From Gracilaria gracilis (Eukaryota > Rhodophyta > Florideophyceae > Gracilariales > Gracilariaceae), in contig JARGSG010000222.1 of assembly GCA_030374805.1 (NCBI GenBank), positions 274,267 to 338,266 on the forward strand: a stretch of DNA of 64,000 nt. Direction: 5' to 3'. Each line of letters starts with the position of its first letter. Within the stretch, counting starts at the first letter, position 1. The notes under the pieces are model-generated. The model made no database searches. It was not told the DNA's origin and was given only the letters and a program-made list of their open reading frames with translations. The position numbers and the translations under genes are program-made. Positions 51,461-63,181 of the stretch are shown piece after piece.

Positions 51461-54196
51461 GATGTACTAACGCATGATGCGGAGATGAACTAAGTACCTC
51501 AAATCGCCTCCAAGGAGTGTTGTTATTCAGAATCTGGTAATAATGGTTCGTTTCCAATATTATAATATACATAGCCATTGAGTGTCAGAAGTGGCCCTTA
51601 CATGTTGCGGGAGTGCATGATTTTGGGTTTTCGAAGTTTAGCAGAAAATTTTGCACACATTCCCAGATATAAACGTAAGTCACGGGTTGTGCGTTTCAAA
51701 TTTTCTTCTCAACATCGAATATGGCCGATATATGGCCGGAATATGCTTGAGATGTGGCGCCGTCACTCGAAAATTGGGATAGACATGTAACTGGTAAGAA
51801 TACGTGCTTTTGCTAACTGACACGTGTACAACCTGGCCATATTTTGGCCATATAAACGGAAGTTATACTTTTTTATCTTCGTTTGTTACACTTTCTCTTA
51901 AATTTTCGAGTCAAATGGCTACATTTCGGCCATGTTCGATGTCCCTAGGGAAAAGAGTTTAAACATGATCTACTTACTGGAGCAAAAGTGAAAGTGGTTA
52001 TGGAAAACGAGTATAGGAGTAGAGAGAATACATTATTTTCAGTTAAAAACTTTGGAGATTCTTATTTGTGTGTATGGAGAAACGGCAAAGCACATACGTT
52101 CGCAGAAGTCTTCTGCTGGAGGGAGACGACAATTTCAAGATTGCTGTGTGAGTAAATTAGAGCGTAGAAAGTTAGGATGAGTCTAACAGACGCCAACGGA
52201 TGGAAATATTTGCCTAAAGAAATTTTTGGTCTAAAAATAAATATGCCAATGAGAATCCAAAATAAGCGACAGTGAGCTTCAGTTCGTAATCTTAACGTAA
52301 GAAGCTATTGTGTACTGAATTGAAAACGGTGCACCATAAGAAATAGTGTTTGCCGTAGCTATGCAACACCTTTTTGCCGAGGCAAATTGCTGGCTTTCTC
52401 AACTGGTACACCGTACGTCTGGCCTGGCAGAGGCCCAGAAATTTGAAAACTTGCGGCTGATTTTCAAATAAGATTCGCCGTCCCATACCTGGTCCCTTAT
52501 TGATATCTGATAGAGGTGAACGAACTGGATAGTAATAATACTGCATCATAATTCAGTCCGATACCTTTAGCCAGATAATAAAAGCACAATACAATGTATA
52601 GTCGGCTGCGAACATGGAATCTCAGTAATTCGCGAAAGATTTTCGTATGTGATATTTCGTCAAATCAAAGAAGATGTAGTTGCGGTACGCGTTCCTGGTC
52701 TGAAAATGTTTCGCATGAAATGGTAAACTTTATATTTGCTCCAGTTTTGAAACGAAATTTCTAATGGCATGCAACCATGCAGAATGAAACGATCTATGAT
52801 ATTTCAATTATAAATGAATATTTTCAGGTGGCGCATTCGTTAATTTCGCAAAGAATGACGAGCAAGAGGGACGGCGAAGCCATTTAACTACTGGGATATA
52901 TTTCCAATGCGCAATGATGGTTATGGTTATACGTTACAGAGAAAAAAGATGTTCCCCGGATATGCGTAAAACATGTACTTGCGATGTACAGCAAATATGC
53001 AAGAGAATGTCTCTCGCAGGCGCTCTGGACCTCTCAAACACATCCGTTGGATGCTCCAAAATATCAGGATAGCTAATGAATATACGGTTGTATACATAAA
53101 GCGCATCGAATGGACATACCCTGAAATTCCAATAGAAATCTCTTACTTTTCACTTTGGGATGTAAGGCGAAATTAAAATGTTTCTCTGACAGGTACCATG
53201 GATGTGTATGCAATATTCTAAAAATATCCCAACTCGATTATCAAGTAGACACCCCGTGGGCATCATTGTGTCTCATAAGGAAGTAAGCTAAGTATATTTT
53301 TTTCTTTACAGTCTCCCATTATGATTAATCTTATGTATCTCATAGGATTTCTAAAAACGCAACTATTCCGAAGTTTGATATGCATTTGCATATGCATATG
53401 AGATTAGTCGTAGAGCGGTTTTGTCTATAAACTGCGCCTGGGAGGCAAAGAAGATGTCAAGGTGTCTACGGCTCTAGCATAATTTGGCCCTTTCGCAGTT
53501 CCCTGTACTATTTGAAAGCAAACCGAAGATTGTTTCTTCATGGTAAAAGTATTATTAACAGTTGCCAGCGTCAAAACGTTTATCCTTCACGATAATATTA
53601 GTACAACCGCTGCATGGTAGAGTCCTGATGAATGTGGAGAAAAAAATATAGACATTATTTAGGATTAGAAACGTAACGGAACTAAAGGAAAACAACTTGT
53701 TCATACCTCGGCCACCTTGTAAACTGACGCTCATTGAAGCATAGTATTCAGAGAGCATCTGGCATATTTTATTCATTCCCTCAAGTCATATTTCGATATT
53801 GCGGTACAAAGCATTTCATAATTTTTACTAACATAAAATCAATATAAGCAAGATACACGTTATGCAAAATTGAAATTATGAATGATTGGACGAGAATCTC
53901 TAAACCTGAGATCAATCTATGATGGGAGAGGTGAGAGAGAGAGAGAGCTGGCAGTAATATAAATACGGTCTTATAAGAAGCACCCTCCATCATGCTGCCC
54001 TCTCTCTCTCATACTCTCTTCCTCATGATTCTAAAGGTTCCTTGTCTCTTATTCTATCTTTAGGGCGTTGCTTGTTCTATTTTTCACAGCCGCTCCCGCT
54101 TCCTTCACCCCCACGCGTCTTAAGCTTTCATTGCCCCGCCCGCCTCCCCCCGCTTCCCGCTCACACCATCTCCACTCGTAAAAGCTTTCACTGCCC
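51461..54196. other. intergenic, no recognised gene
   Basis: AT-rich sequence without convincing ORFs. ATATGGCC-type words recur between 51720 and 51930. A GA-rich run at 53930-53955 and a CT-rich run at 54000-54025 are roughly complementary and lie upstream of the F-box pseudogene. Confidence 0.5.
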
Positions 54197-54771
54197 ATGT
54201 TTCATTCATCACCGTCAGTATCTACCAAAGCTTCGGCTTCCGTCGCGGAAACGCAACAGCATTTTTCTCCGCACTAGGATCCATTTCGGTATTTAAACCT
54301 GACTGACCTTCCGGATGAAAAACTCCTGCACATCGTTTCTATCACTGGTGACCATGGGATACAGATGCGCACGGCCTATCGTCTTGGCCGATTCTGCATA
54401 CGGTGGAATCAAATTTTAAATTGCATATACTTACCTGGTTTATCACATGTTATTAATGATGTAACATGGACGCTTTCGGACTATGTCGTTAAAAACGGAG
54501 AGCGCGCTTTGAACTCGTGTGTTTCAGCTACAACCATTCTCAAAGTATTCAGTATCACTCGGAGTTCTACAATCTCTTCATTCATAGAGTTTTCTGCTTT
54601 TTCTCTCTCCTGTTTTACAGGGGCTGCGCAACACTCTCTTATGGAGATCAATATTCTTGTGGCACTCTAAGTGGCGAGGAACGCATTCCGTTAATCAGTT
54701 GCAACAACCTCCGCCGTCTTAATCTCTCGATTCTTACCATCATGGTTCCCTTGTTTTGGCATGCTTGAAAA
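54197..54771 (+). pseudogene. F-box/LRR-like protein
   Basis: The start is MFHSSPSVSTKASASVAE at 54197. A TAG at 54275 interrupts, then DPFRYLNLTDLPDEKLLHIV leads into the F-box, whose second half reads RLGRFCIRWNQILNCIYLP. This is a good match to the F-box consensus (LPdelLl.I.....l......vcr.Wn.il). The frame continues to 54544. A short insert ending TGTTTTACAG at 54620 looks like an intron, with possible donors at 54517 (GTGTGT) or 54545 (GTATTC). The next frame has ISCNNLRRLNLSILTI, one leucine-rich-repeat-like unit, before the stop at 54768. F-box/LRR proteins select substrates for SCF ubiquitin ligases. Using the 54517 donor keeps the LRR frame. The TAG indicates a dead gene. Confidence 0.5.
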
Positions 54772-55651
54772 TGACACATACACTTTTATGCATTCAAGCC
54801 CTCATCAACTCTTTGAGAATTAAGGCACTTCTCTCGATATCCATGGTAAGGAAGACCATTTATGGCGAGCTTTTTTCGTTTGGAATTTTCGTTTCGTCTC
54901 TAATTATACTTCAAACCTTTTTTCCCATCTAATTGAACGAACATAATGACATATTCACCCGTCATTCAAAAGGTATTTTCAACCTCTTGGCGTCTAGTGC
55001 ATTTTCTGCGGCATTGTTTACGTAGAAAAAAATCGTACGGCAACCACTCGAACGGCAATTTTACGCCTCATTGGACTACTTTTATGTATTTGACCGAAAC
55101 GATTAAAAGAGAGCGTTTAACCATGAAAGAACTACTTATATCAGCCTTAGTCGCTGAGAACGCAAATTCGCGCCTACTTTGCTTACAAATCTTGTCTGGA
55201 GAAATCGAAAACGGAACGAAAAATTATAGTTTCAGAATGGCTTTACGGTCTATATTCGTGAGAAGCTTTCGCACTATCGCCCAGAAAGCGAGGAAGTTGT
55301 AGCGTTAATGTAGAGTGTACAAGGTTTCAGGACGTAACTGAAAAAGAGCAAAGTGATGAATCGCTCCTTCACATGCATATTATCTCGAAGTTCTGGTATC
55401 TGCTGTGCTACTGCTGGCCGTGGGCGAATACTAATGCACCTCAATGTATATTGCACGTACTTTCCTTCTCTACTAAGACTTTGGCATCTATATGATGGTC
55501 ACTAGAGATAAAATTTCTGTTCATTTTAACAGTTACTGTTTCATCACGTGTTCATCGAATCAAATTTCCATTAAACTGTGCAGAAAAAAATCGTTGAAAA
55601 AACTACGCACCCGAACTTGAACTGAACAAACTATCATACATACTTCGTTGA
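54772..55651 (+). other. possible decayed continuation of the F-box gene; nothing certain
   Basis: One plus-strand frame around 54960-55310 reads protein-like between stops (ERQFYASLDYFYVFDRND, ERKFAPTLLTNLVWRNRKR, YIREKLSHYRPESEEVVALM). I recognise no domain. It ends before the gypsy-4 LTR. Confidence 0.25.
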
Positions 55652-56442
55652 TGTAGTGCAACGCCAGAGGCAGAAAGATACCACGAAGTTGTCCGAGATC
55701 TTCCTCCGTAGGAGGGTAGTCAGCAGACAGAGCCTCTCTGGCAAGGCACGACGATGTCGGGTGTAAGCCGAGGCAAAGCCGTCACGACGGGCGTAGAGAG
55801 TTGAGCAAGGATCGGTGCTAGCAACACGTGTGTAAGTGAACGTGCCCTCGAGAGAGGCACGAGTCCACGGAAGTGGGGAAGGAGAAAAGGAATCCGCGAG
55901 AGTGGGGGATGGAAAGAAGAAAAAGGAGGAAAGGGCAAAAAGGCTACGGTAAACACCAGGGATATCCCTGTACAGGGTCGAACGCGACACAAGCGGAAAA
56001 CACTCCCACGAATGGGTCCTGTTAGGTGACGCAGGAAGGATACACTACCCGTAGGCAACGGAGCCTCTCTCCTGGAAAGAGTCGATGACCGCCGAAGGCG
56101 AAGAAGTATAGAGCCAACCCTGGTTGGGGAAGTTTACTTAGTGGCAATGGCCAATCGCCGAGCCACTATATAGTGTAGTAATCTCACTGCAACTAGTCAA
56201 AAACTATTAAATAAATATCTAAATTACCAGCAATGATGTGCCAACCATCCGTTGCGGGAGCTCCACACGTGTCTTAGTTACGCTCAAATTGGGGCTGCGG
56301 CGCGAGTGTACGTGTGCACCGTGCACAATATGCAGACCGCATTGCGGCACACAACCCGTGTGTAGCGGCAGTAATCATCAGCACGCGCAAGCATAAAAAT
56401 GACTAAGTCGGTGAAATATCCCTTGTAGGGCGTTGCACTACA
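55652..56442 (-). repeat. gypsy-4 3' LTR, 791 bp with 14-bp terminal inverted repeat
   Basis: Left end TGTAGTGCAACGCC (55652-55665), right end its exact reverse complement (56429-56442). A TATA-like CACTATATAG lies inside on the minus strand. The right end touches a polypurine tract, which fixes the LTR start in minus orientation. LTRs usually have only 2-6 bp inverted ends; 14 bp is long. Confidence 0.85.
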
Positions 56443-56454
56443 TCTCCCCCTCCT
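56443..56454 (-). promoter_or_regulatory. gypsy-4 polypurine tract
   Basis: On the minus strand AGGAGGGGGAGA runs directly into the LTR start TGTAGTGC. Confidence 0.85.
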
Positions 56455-57620
56455 AGGCGCAAGCACGTCCCAAAGGTGACAGATGCAGCGCCGAGACCAT
56501 GACGTAGTCCGCCAACTACCCATCGCGTGAGATTTCTTTCAGCTTCGCCATGATGCCCCGCAAAGCGGTCCGACAGTTATCCAAACGACCACGACCACAA
56601 CCACGTCCTGGTCCTCACAAAAACCTTCTTCGATATCACAGCGGCGTTCATCCTGCTTAGCAGGTCTGCGGATCACATTGTGGGATGTCTTGATGAAGTT
56701 CGGAACGCTCCACAGTAGTTGTTTGACAAATGTACTCTGTTCCCCAATATTTGGGTGGTGGGCGTCCCTCGTAGACATTTGTACCACTTCCTGCCACGCA
56801 GAGTAGCCAACTTGACTCCGCTAAGGTGCCACAAACCCGGGAACGGTCCGGTTAGTCTACGCTCAAAGCGATTCGGAAGTGACCACAGTACGCGGACGCG
56901 TTTTCAGAAAACGCAAATATTGAAGTGCCCCTAACTTCCGATCCAGACCTTAAGAAACCACTCCCAGTACGTCGGATAACTCTCGAACACTAGAGCTTCG
57001 GAATGACGCCCAGAAAGTTGGGATTAAACGCCACTAAGGTGGAAAGCGCAACCTGTTTCAGTTCGAGCTAAGAATAGACGGCCGAACTGAAACGATGCCA
57101 TAACTTAGAAGGCATCCAAGAAACTTGGAATTTGTCTTCACTAAAGTGTCAAAGCACGTTGATAAAAGCCTGGTGCAAGATAATTAAGGAAACGGGAAAG
57201 TGTTGCCCGAGATACGGGATTTTAGCAAAAGCCATCCTCATAGTACTGTAGAGGGGACAGACCCGATCTCCGGGAACTTCGACCGTTACGCACTGAAACG
57301 CACCAGCCTCCCACCGTGTTATGCCGATGCCGCACGTGTGTTGCAGCGGTTGCAAAGCGTCGTGCAACACCCGATGACGGGGCGACAGAACCGGTTGATC
57401 CGAGTTGAACATACATCCAAGATGGCAATGTAGCATTGTAGACACAATGAAAACACAAGTATTGTGGTGTACTCGACAACTGTACACCCTGGTGATGGGG
57501 GGAAACCCGTGAATGCGGATCCATAAGACCAGCAAGCTGGATAAAAAACCCATCAGCACGATAACTGAGTAAATAGGGTTATTAACCCGACTGAGTCGGA
57601 CTCCAACTCAGAGAGTGCGA
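56455..57620 (-). other. gypsy-4 3' non-coding region
   Basis: About 1.2 kb between the chromodomain-containing tail and the polypurine tract without a recognisable ORF on either strand. Confidence 0.5.
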
Positions 57621-59387
57621 CTGCGTGACGCCACCCAGGGTGAGCGTCATTCCCGTATTGAAAAGGCATGGAGAATTCTTCTTAACTTCTTCTTCCCGCA
57701 ATGGCGGTGCCCATTACCCAACCTGGGCGTTATCCAGCGTACCTGGGAGAGCCGTACCGGCGCGACGGCGATACTTTACAACCCGTGAACGCGGGGAGGT
57801 GTGCGATCGGTTCCTCAGTATCCCCTTCAGAGCCATAACCTTACCAACGAACTAGGTATTGTAAATTACCGTTCCTATCGTAGGAATGTCCGAGAATCTC
57901 GGTCGACGACGTATTCCTGTACGTACACTTCCCCGGCCATGCCGTGTCCTCGTCACTTCTAGTTGAACATTACCGTCATGGGGAAATATATCCCTCAAGG
58001 GGGTGTCGGGGTGCATCGAAGCCGTGTCGGCGCTAACCCTACAAGGGATCGAGTCTCCCACCTTCGTGGTAGTCGTCTCTCACCGCTAGCTTGCGTGAGT
58101 CATTCCCGCCTCTGCGGTGGCAATGACGCCGTCTTCTGCCGACTGGGGTGTTCCACGCTCCGTGGAGAGTGGCGCGTAAGGTGCGTCTCCCCGTGAGCGG
58201 GCACGTGACTCTAACAATGGTTGGCTAGGGTTAACCCAAGTTTGAAGCGTCCTCTCTAGAGTGAGCTTTCTCCAACGGCTGCGCCGTGCGCTTTGGACTT
58301 GACACCCCCCCGTCGTCCAACGGCGAAGTCCGTTGAGCCGGCGTGTGCTGCGCTGGCCCCGTGTGGGTCGTACACAGCACTTCTTCCGTTTCGGACGTGT
58401 AAAGCTTGCGCTGCGCCCATTATTGTGGAGATTTTGATTCTTTTGCCGTTGGCTCGCCGTCCTGGACGGTGTGCTTTGTCCGGAACGACCGATTTCACTC
58501 TAGTTTCGACGCCAGGATCTGCCGAGACGCTCTGGAACGCGTGCGCGATGAACCTACAAATGACTCCCCTGTCTCAGGGTTATCAATTCCGTTGCGGACG
58601 GTGGGTGTCGTTGTTGTGGCGTCTTCCAGGGTGGAGGGCGTTTGCTGAAAACTCCTGTTAAATGTTCCCCCGAGGGACTTGGTCGTCCATACCCAGCGCT
58701 GCTGGCTCATCCTCTGCGCTGCACTCCGCCTCTTGCGGCGATAGTGGCCCTGCCATTTCCGTTCCTACGGAAAACTCCGTAACCGATGGTGATGAGCATA
58801 CACCCTGATTGGGGCTTTGTGAAGCAGGTCGATTGTCGTGATGCGTCTGCGGCGACGACTCCGCTTTACTAACCTCTGTTCCGCGCTGCGAATTCCGTTG
58901 CGACGGCGATAGGATCTCCTTTGGAGCGGCGAACCTCCTCCCCCTCCTTAGACGGAGCCACGGGAAGGAGTGGTGGAACTGCCGCATGGCGGGGAATAAT
59001 GCATGCCATGGGGGTCATAGAAGTTCGGCCAAAAATGGCCTGTCCTATCCGGCGAAGACGGGTTTTCGGATAACATCGGAATGTCTGAGAGGCCCCGGGG
59101 GGGATGTGGTAAAAACAATGGTCGTTTGGCCACAGATGTTCCCGGTGTCTCCGGTGCTGGTGTACCCGTAGAAACGGGAGTTATGCTGTCCAAAACTACC
59201 TCAGACGAGGGCGGAGGGGCGGTACAAGGCGATCGCGGGATAGCCACTCATGGCGTGTCGCCCATTTGAACCACGACTGTGTCGGTAGTTACGGATATCA
59301 CCCTGAAAGGTCCGTCCGCCACTGGCGATAGCTTGTGACGTTTCTCCCATTCCGGGTTGTAGTACTCCTTTCGTACGAAGAGGTAGC
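57621..59387 (-). pseudogene. gypsy-4 integrase C-terminus, Pro/Ser-rich linker and chromodomain
   Basis: From about 59387 the minus strand reads YYNPEWEKRHKLSPVADGPF then RVISVTTDTVVVQMGDT, the integrase C-terminal beta domain. A Pro/Ser-rich linker follows (59247-58948 and 58987-58658). Near 57920-57790, DRNGNLQYLVRW, a TAA where chromodomains have Lys, then GYGSEGDTEEPIAHLP forms a chromodomain core (W.GY....T.EP...L). Chromodomains steer integration to particular chromatin. The TAA and frame changes show this copy is dead. Confidence 0.6.
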
Positions 59388-60515
59388 TACCTACCGCAAT
59401 TGGCAGGCTGTAGGATCTTCGTAAACGAGCGTCGAAATTCTGCTTTTATGTGGCTTGAGCTTTGGCCATTGACTTCCGCGTAGCATGTACCAACTTCGTG
59501 AGCCACTCTTTGCATCTTTTGTCGGTAATCACCTACAGATGGGAAGCTTCCAAGCGTAGCTTGCGATTCCAACGCCGCAGGCGGGGAGAGCACGAGACAA
59601 TACCAATTCAAATGGTGATACTCCGGTAGTCCGGTGAACTTGCGTATTGTACGCGAACGTCCACCGCATCGGTGTACAAGTCCCAATTCTTGGGGGTGGT
59701 CAGCAACGTAGGAACGGAGGGCGACTAGTATCGTCCGGTTGAACCGTTCAACTTGCCCATTACATTGGGGATGATAGGTAGTTGTGAACTGGTTCTTCAC
59801 GTCCCGGATGCGGCAGACATCCTGGAAGAAGCGCGACGCGAACTGCTTTCCGTTATCGGACAACAACTCCACTGGAGGACCGTACGCAAATGCCCAAATG
59901 GGGTAACGAATGCGTTAGCCACCGTGTACGCGGTTATCCTCCGAAGAGGGGACAGTCCAAACAAGCTTCGAGAAGCGGTGTCGGTGATCACAAGTAGAAA
60001 CTTGTTCCCTCCTTTTGTTGTGAGGAGTAGCCCGAGGATGTCAATTGCGACAAACTCCAGCGGTTGCCCTAGCAGGGAATAGCTTCAGCGATTTGCTGTT
60101 CTTCCGAAGTTTCACTGGGTTCTTTGCGCACTCCGTACAGAATCGTACTGTCGCGTAGCAATCCACCGCCATTGCGGGCCAATAAAAGTCCATTGTCAGG
60201 GTGAAAATAGAGCTGTCGGCCACCGGCATGACCACCGATCTTCGGGTAATGCGTTAAATGCAACAACCGCGATTGCAGGGAGTGCGGCACCACTACTTGG
60301 GGGGTAGCCTCGACGTTCCTCACGAGGTAGCCTTGGTCGTTTACCCCGAAGGGGAGTGCTCCACCACCGTTAAGACTGGCGCGTATCCCTATGCAAAAGG
60401 GGTCTCCGAACTGTTCTCGTACCAGTTCCTCTGGAGTTATGGGGACAAAAATTCCCCGGTGGGGGTTTCTCAGTAGCGACCTCATTAGAGGCCAGTATTT
60501 CGTCAAAGTCAGCAT
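59388..60515 (-). pseudogene. gypsy-4 integrase catalytic part
   Basis: 60515-60069 has PITPEELVREQFGDPFCIGI and a zinc site (LLHLTHYPKIGGHAGG). The next frame gives FYWPAMAVDCYATVRFCTEC. The first core Asp is in VAIDILG (about 60050). Then VITDTASRSLFGLSPLRR and, from 59872, LLSDNGKQFASRFFQDV and TTYHPQCNGQVERFNRTI with the second Asp and the Glu. All three DDE residues are present but lie in different frames. Confidence 0.75.
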
Positions 60516-62529
60516 TCATATCCAGATCTTCTGGCCATTCCGGATCTTCCGGTGCTTTTTCCGTCCACCACGAAGCAGGGGATGTCGTCATCCTTGGTTG
60601 CGAGGGCCTCTACACTTGTGGGTAATCGGGACAGTGCGTCGACCTGCTTGTTCTGCACCCCCTTCTTATATATGACTGTGAAGTCATATTCCGCTAAGCG
60701 GTGTCTCCATCGCATCACGCGGCCAGATGGATCAGAGATATTCATCAACCACCTCAGCGAGGAGTGATCCGTATATACGGTAAAGTCAACACTCATAAGA
60801 TAGGGGCGAAGAGTGCTCAGTGCCCACACAACTGCGAGACACTCTTTCTCTCCGAAACGGAGAAGTTCCGCTCGTGGACGTTCAGGCGAGCGCGACCAGT
60901 ACCCGATGGGTTTCCGTTTCCCTTCCGGGGTGGTTTGGAAAAGAGCGCAACCGGCTTGGTAGTTCGGCTCGAGTCCGTATGCACGGAGTACGGCAATCGT
61001 AATTTGGGTAACGATAGGATCGGTGCTGACGTGAAAGCCTCTTTTAAGGAGTTAAAAGCTTCCGCTTTCGCGGGAGTTAAGAGTTCCAGTTTCAACGGTT
61101 GTCCCTTGTGCAGGAGTGCGTGGAGGGGCGCCGCGATGTCCGAAAAGTTCGGGATGAACCGTCGATAGACGTTGACGAGGCCTAAGAAGGATCGCAATTC
61201 CGTCTGAGTACGGGGTTCCTTTGCCTTCATTAGGGATTTGACTCGAGCTTCCTCGATTGACAGCCGTCCAGGACGGATAATGTGAATAAGACACTTGATA
61301 GTATATGTGAAAAATTCACACTTCCTTAGCTTGACGGTTATCCCAGCATCGCGTAAAACGGTTAGAACTTCCCGTACATGGGTGAGGTGGTCGTCGAGGT
61401 TATCTGAGAAGACCATGACGTCATCCAGATATACCAAACACGACCGCCACTTGAACCTGTTGAGCAGGATATCGCCCACTCGTGGGAACGTGGCGGGGGC
61501 GTTGGTCAACGCAAATGGCATCCACTTGAAGCGGTAGGACCCGGAGTGACAGCCAAAGACTGTCTTGTCGCGGTCCTCTTCTCTTACAGGGACTTGCCAA
61601 TATCCCCAATTGGCATCCAACGCCGTGAACACGGTTGCGTTCCCAAGTGAATCAATGCACTCATCCATCCGAGGAATCGGGTAGGTATCCCGTACTGTTA
61701 CTGCGTTTAACCGACGGTAGTCGACACAAAATCGCGACGTACCGTCGGCCTTTAATGCTTGTACGACTGGGGATGCCGAGGGTGATTGAGCGGGTTCAAT
61801 CACCCCGGCGCGGAGCATCTTGTGAAATTGAAAATGCTCCTCTTCCCGAGCCTTCGGTCCTGCCCTATAAGGAGTTTGCGCAACGGGACGCGTGTTCGGC
61901 ATCACCTGAATCCGGTGTTCCGTTGCATCTATCTGTCCTAGAGAGCCATTCCACATAGTGGTAAATTCCCGTAACATGTTACGGAGTCGATCGCGGTGCG
62001 AATCCGGTACATGACCGAGGTCCAGCTCTTCGAGAGCCTTCACCGGGTCAAGCCGGTCATAGCTTGTGGGGCCACGCTCTCCTGTTGGTACAGGGTTCGA
62101 TTCCGAACCATTCGGTGACTTCTGCGTTGACACGGCAGTATTCTCCGTTAAAACGGCAATTTCCTCTCCCTCCTTAGACGGGGCGTCGGAGTTCTCTGTA
62201 CTCACCACCTCGTCAGAGGAAACTAAACTGAGAACATCGGCAGCCGTCATCCGCGTCGGGAGCCTCGCGAGCGGGTGCGGGGTAACTGATCCAATTACTT
62301 GGTTCTTTTCCAGATACTGAGGTTTGCTGCCAAGGTTGGCAACGAGTACCCGAAACGGGATATCTGGTGTGGCCTGCACGACACCGTTCGCGACGGCTAA
62401 TTGACAATGCTCGTACAACGAGGAAATGGATTGCACAACCCGAAGACCGTGTTGACGGGAATTGACCTGCACCATTACCTGTGACTCAGGCGGATAGAGA
62501 CAGACACAGCGACGCGTAGTTTCGTACAT
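60509..62529 (-). pseudogene. gypsy-4 reverse transcriptase and RNase H
   Basis: The 570-codon frame from 62529 holds the pre-RT region, QTPYRAGPKAREEEHFQFHK, ALKADGTSRFCVDYRRLNAV, VFTALDANWGYWQVPVREED, the catalytic CLVYLDDVMVFSDNLDDHL and FLGLVNVYRRFIPNFSD. RNase H starts with PYSVHTDSS and then shifts frame; the correct continuation is in 60829-60509 (VDFTVYTDHSSLRWLMNI, QNKQVDALSRLPT). RT itself is intact; RNase H is frameshifted once. Confidence 0.88.
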
Positions 62530-63164
62530 TCCCGGCGCGCCGGAGGTGATTCCTGCGCGGCAGGGAGTGGAACATGCTTCCGCGAAGCCCGCTTTAGCGG
62601 ACGTCGAACAATTGGAACAGAGGATTCGTTGACCAGTTCGACACGCCTGAGGCGGGGCCTGATTGCGTCGACAAATCTGTCGCAGTAATTATATCCCAGT
62701 ATCACTGGAGCGGCCAATGACCGACAGACTATAAATTCAAGCTTCACCATCATGGTGCCCAACCGTACGACCAAGTCGACGGTGCCTACCGTTTTCAACG
62801 GGTTGTTGTTCGCATCTGCGACATCCATAACCGCATCAGCGCGAATTCGAGACCGCATCTGGGAAGGCAAAAAGAATTCCACGACAAAGTTCGGGCCCGC
62901 ACCTGTATCCAGGACACTGAGAGTTCTTACCAGAGACTGGGGGTTAAGGCCAAGTTCGGCGTAAACTTTATAAATACGCTTGGCCATGACCAAGATTCTA
63001 TCTGGGATCCGGTTGTTTCTTACCCGTATCCACGGTCGACGCAGAACACCTAAGTGTTCCGAATCCGCGTCTGCGGTGTCCTTCCTAGTGAGGATCTTTA
63101 CCGGGGAGTGAGGCAACGACGCCTCGGGCGTCACGAGCCTCAACTCTGAGGACGCATCTCCCAA
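62475..63164 (-). CDS. gypsy-4 protease region
   Basis: A 229-codon frame: LRRPWIRVRNNRIPDRILVM, then LSVLDTGAGPNFVVEFFLPS with an intact DTGA aspartic-protease triad, GTMMVKLEFIVCRSLAAPVI and CDRFVDAIRPRLRRVELV. It overlaps the start of the RT frame by 55 bp in another frame, which implies a frameshift between protease and RT. Confidence 0.8.
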   Translation of the reverse strand: MGDASSELRLVTPEASLPHSPVKILTRKDTADADSEHLGVLRRPWIRVRNNRIPDRILVMAKRIYKVYAELGLNPQSLVRTLSVLDTGAGPNFVVEFFLPSQMRSRIRADAVMDVADANNNPLKTVGTVDLVVRLGTMMVKLEFIVCRSLAAPVILGYNYCDRFVDAIRPRLRRVELVNESSVPIVRRPLKRASRKHVPLPAAQESPPARRECTKLRVAVSVSIRLSHR

Positions 63165-63181
63165 AGAGGAGACTCCCTTGT

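Noticed and set aside
51720..51930. Recurrent ATATGGCC words as a regulatory array
   Set aside because: Only a few irregularly spaced occurrences in AT-rich sequence; not distinguishable from chance by eye.
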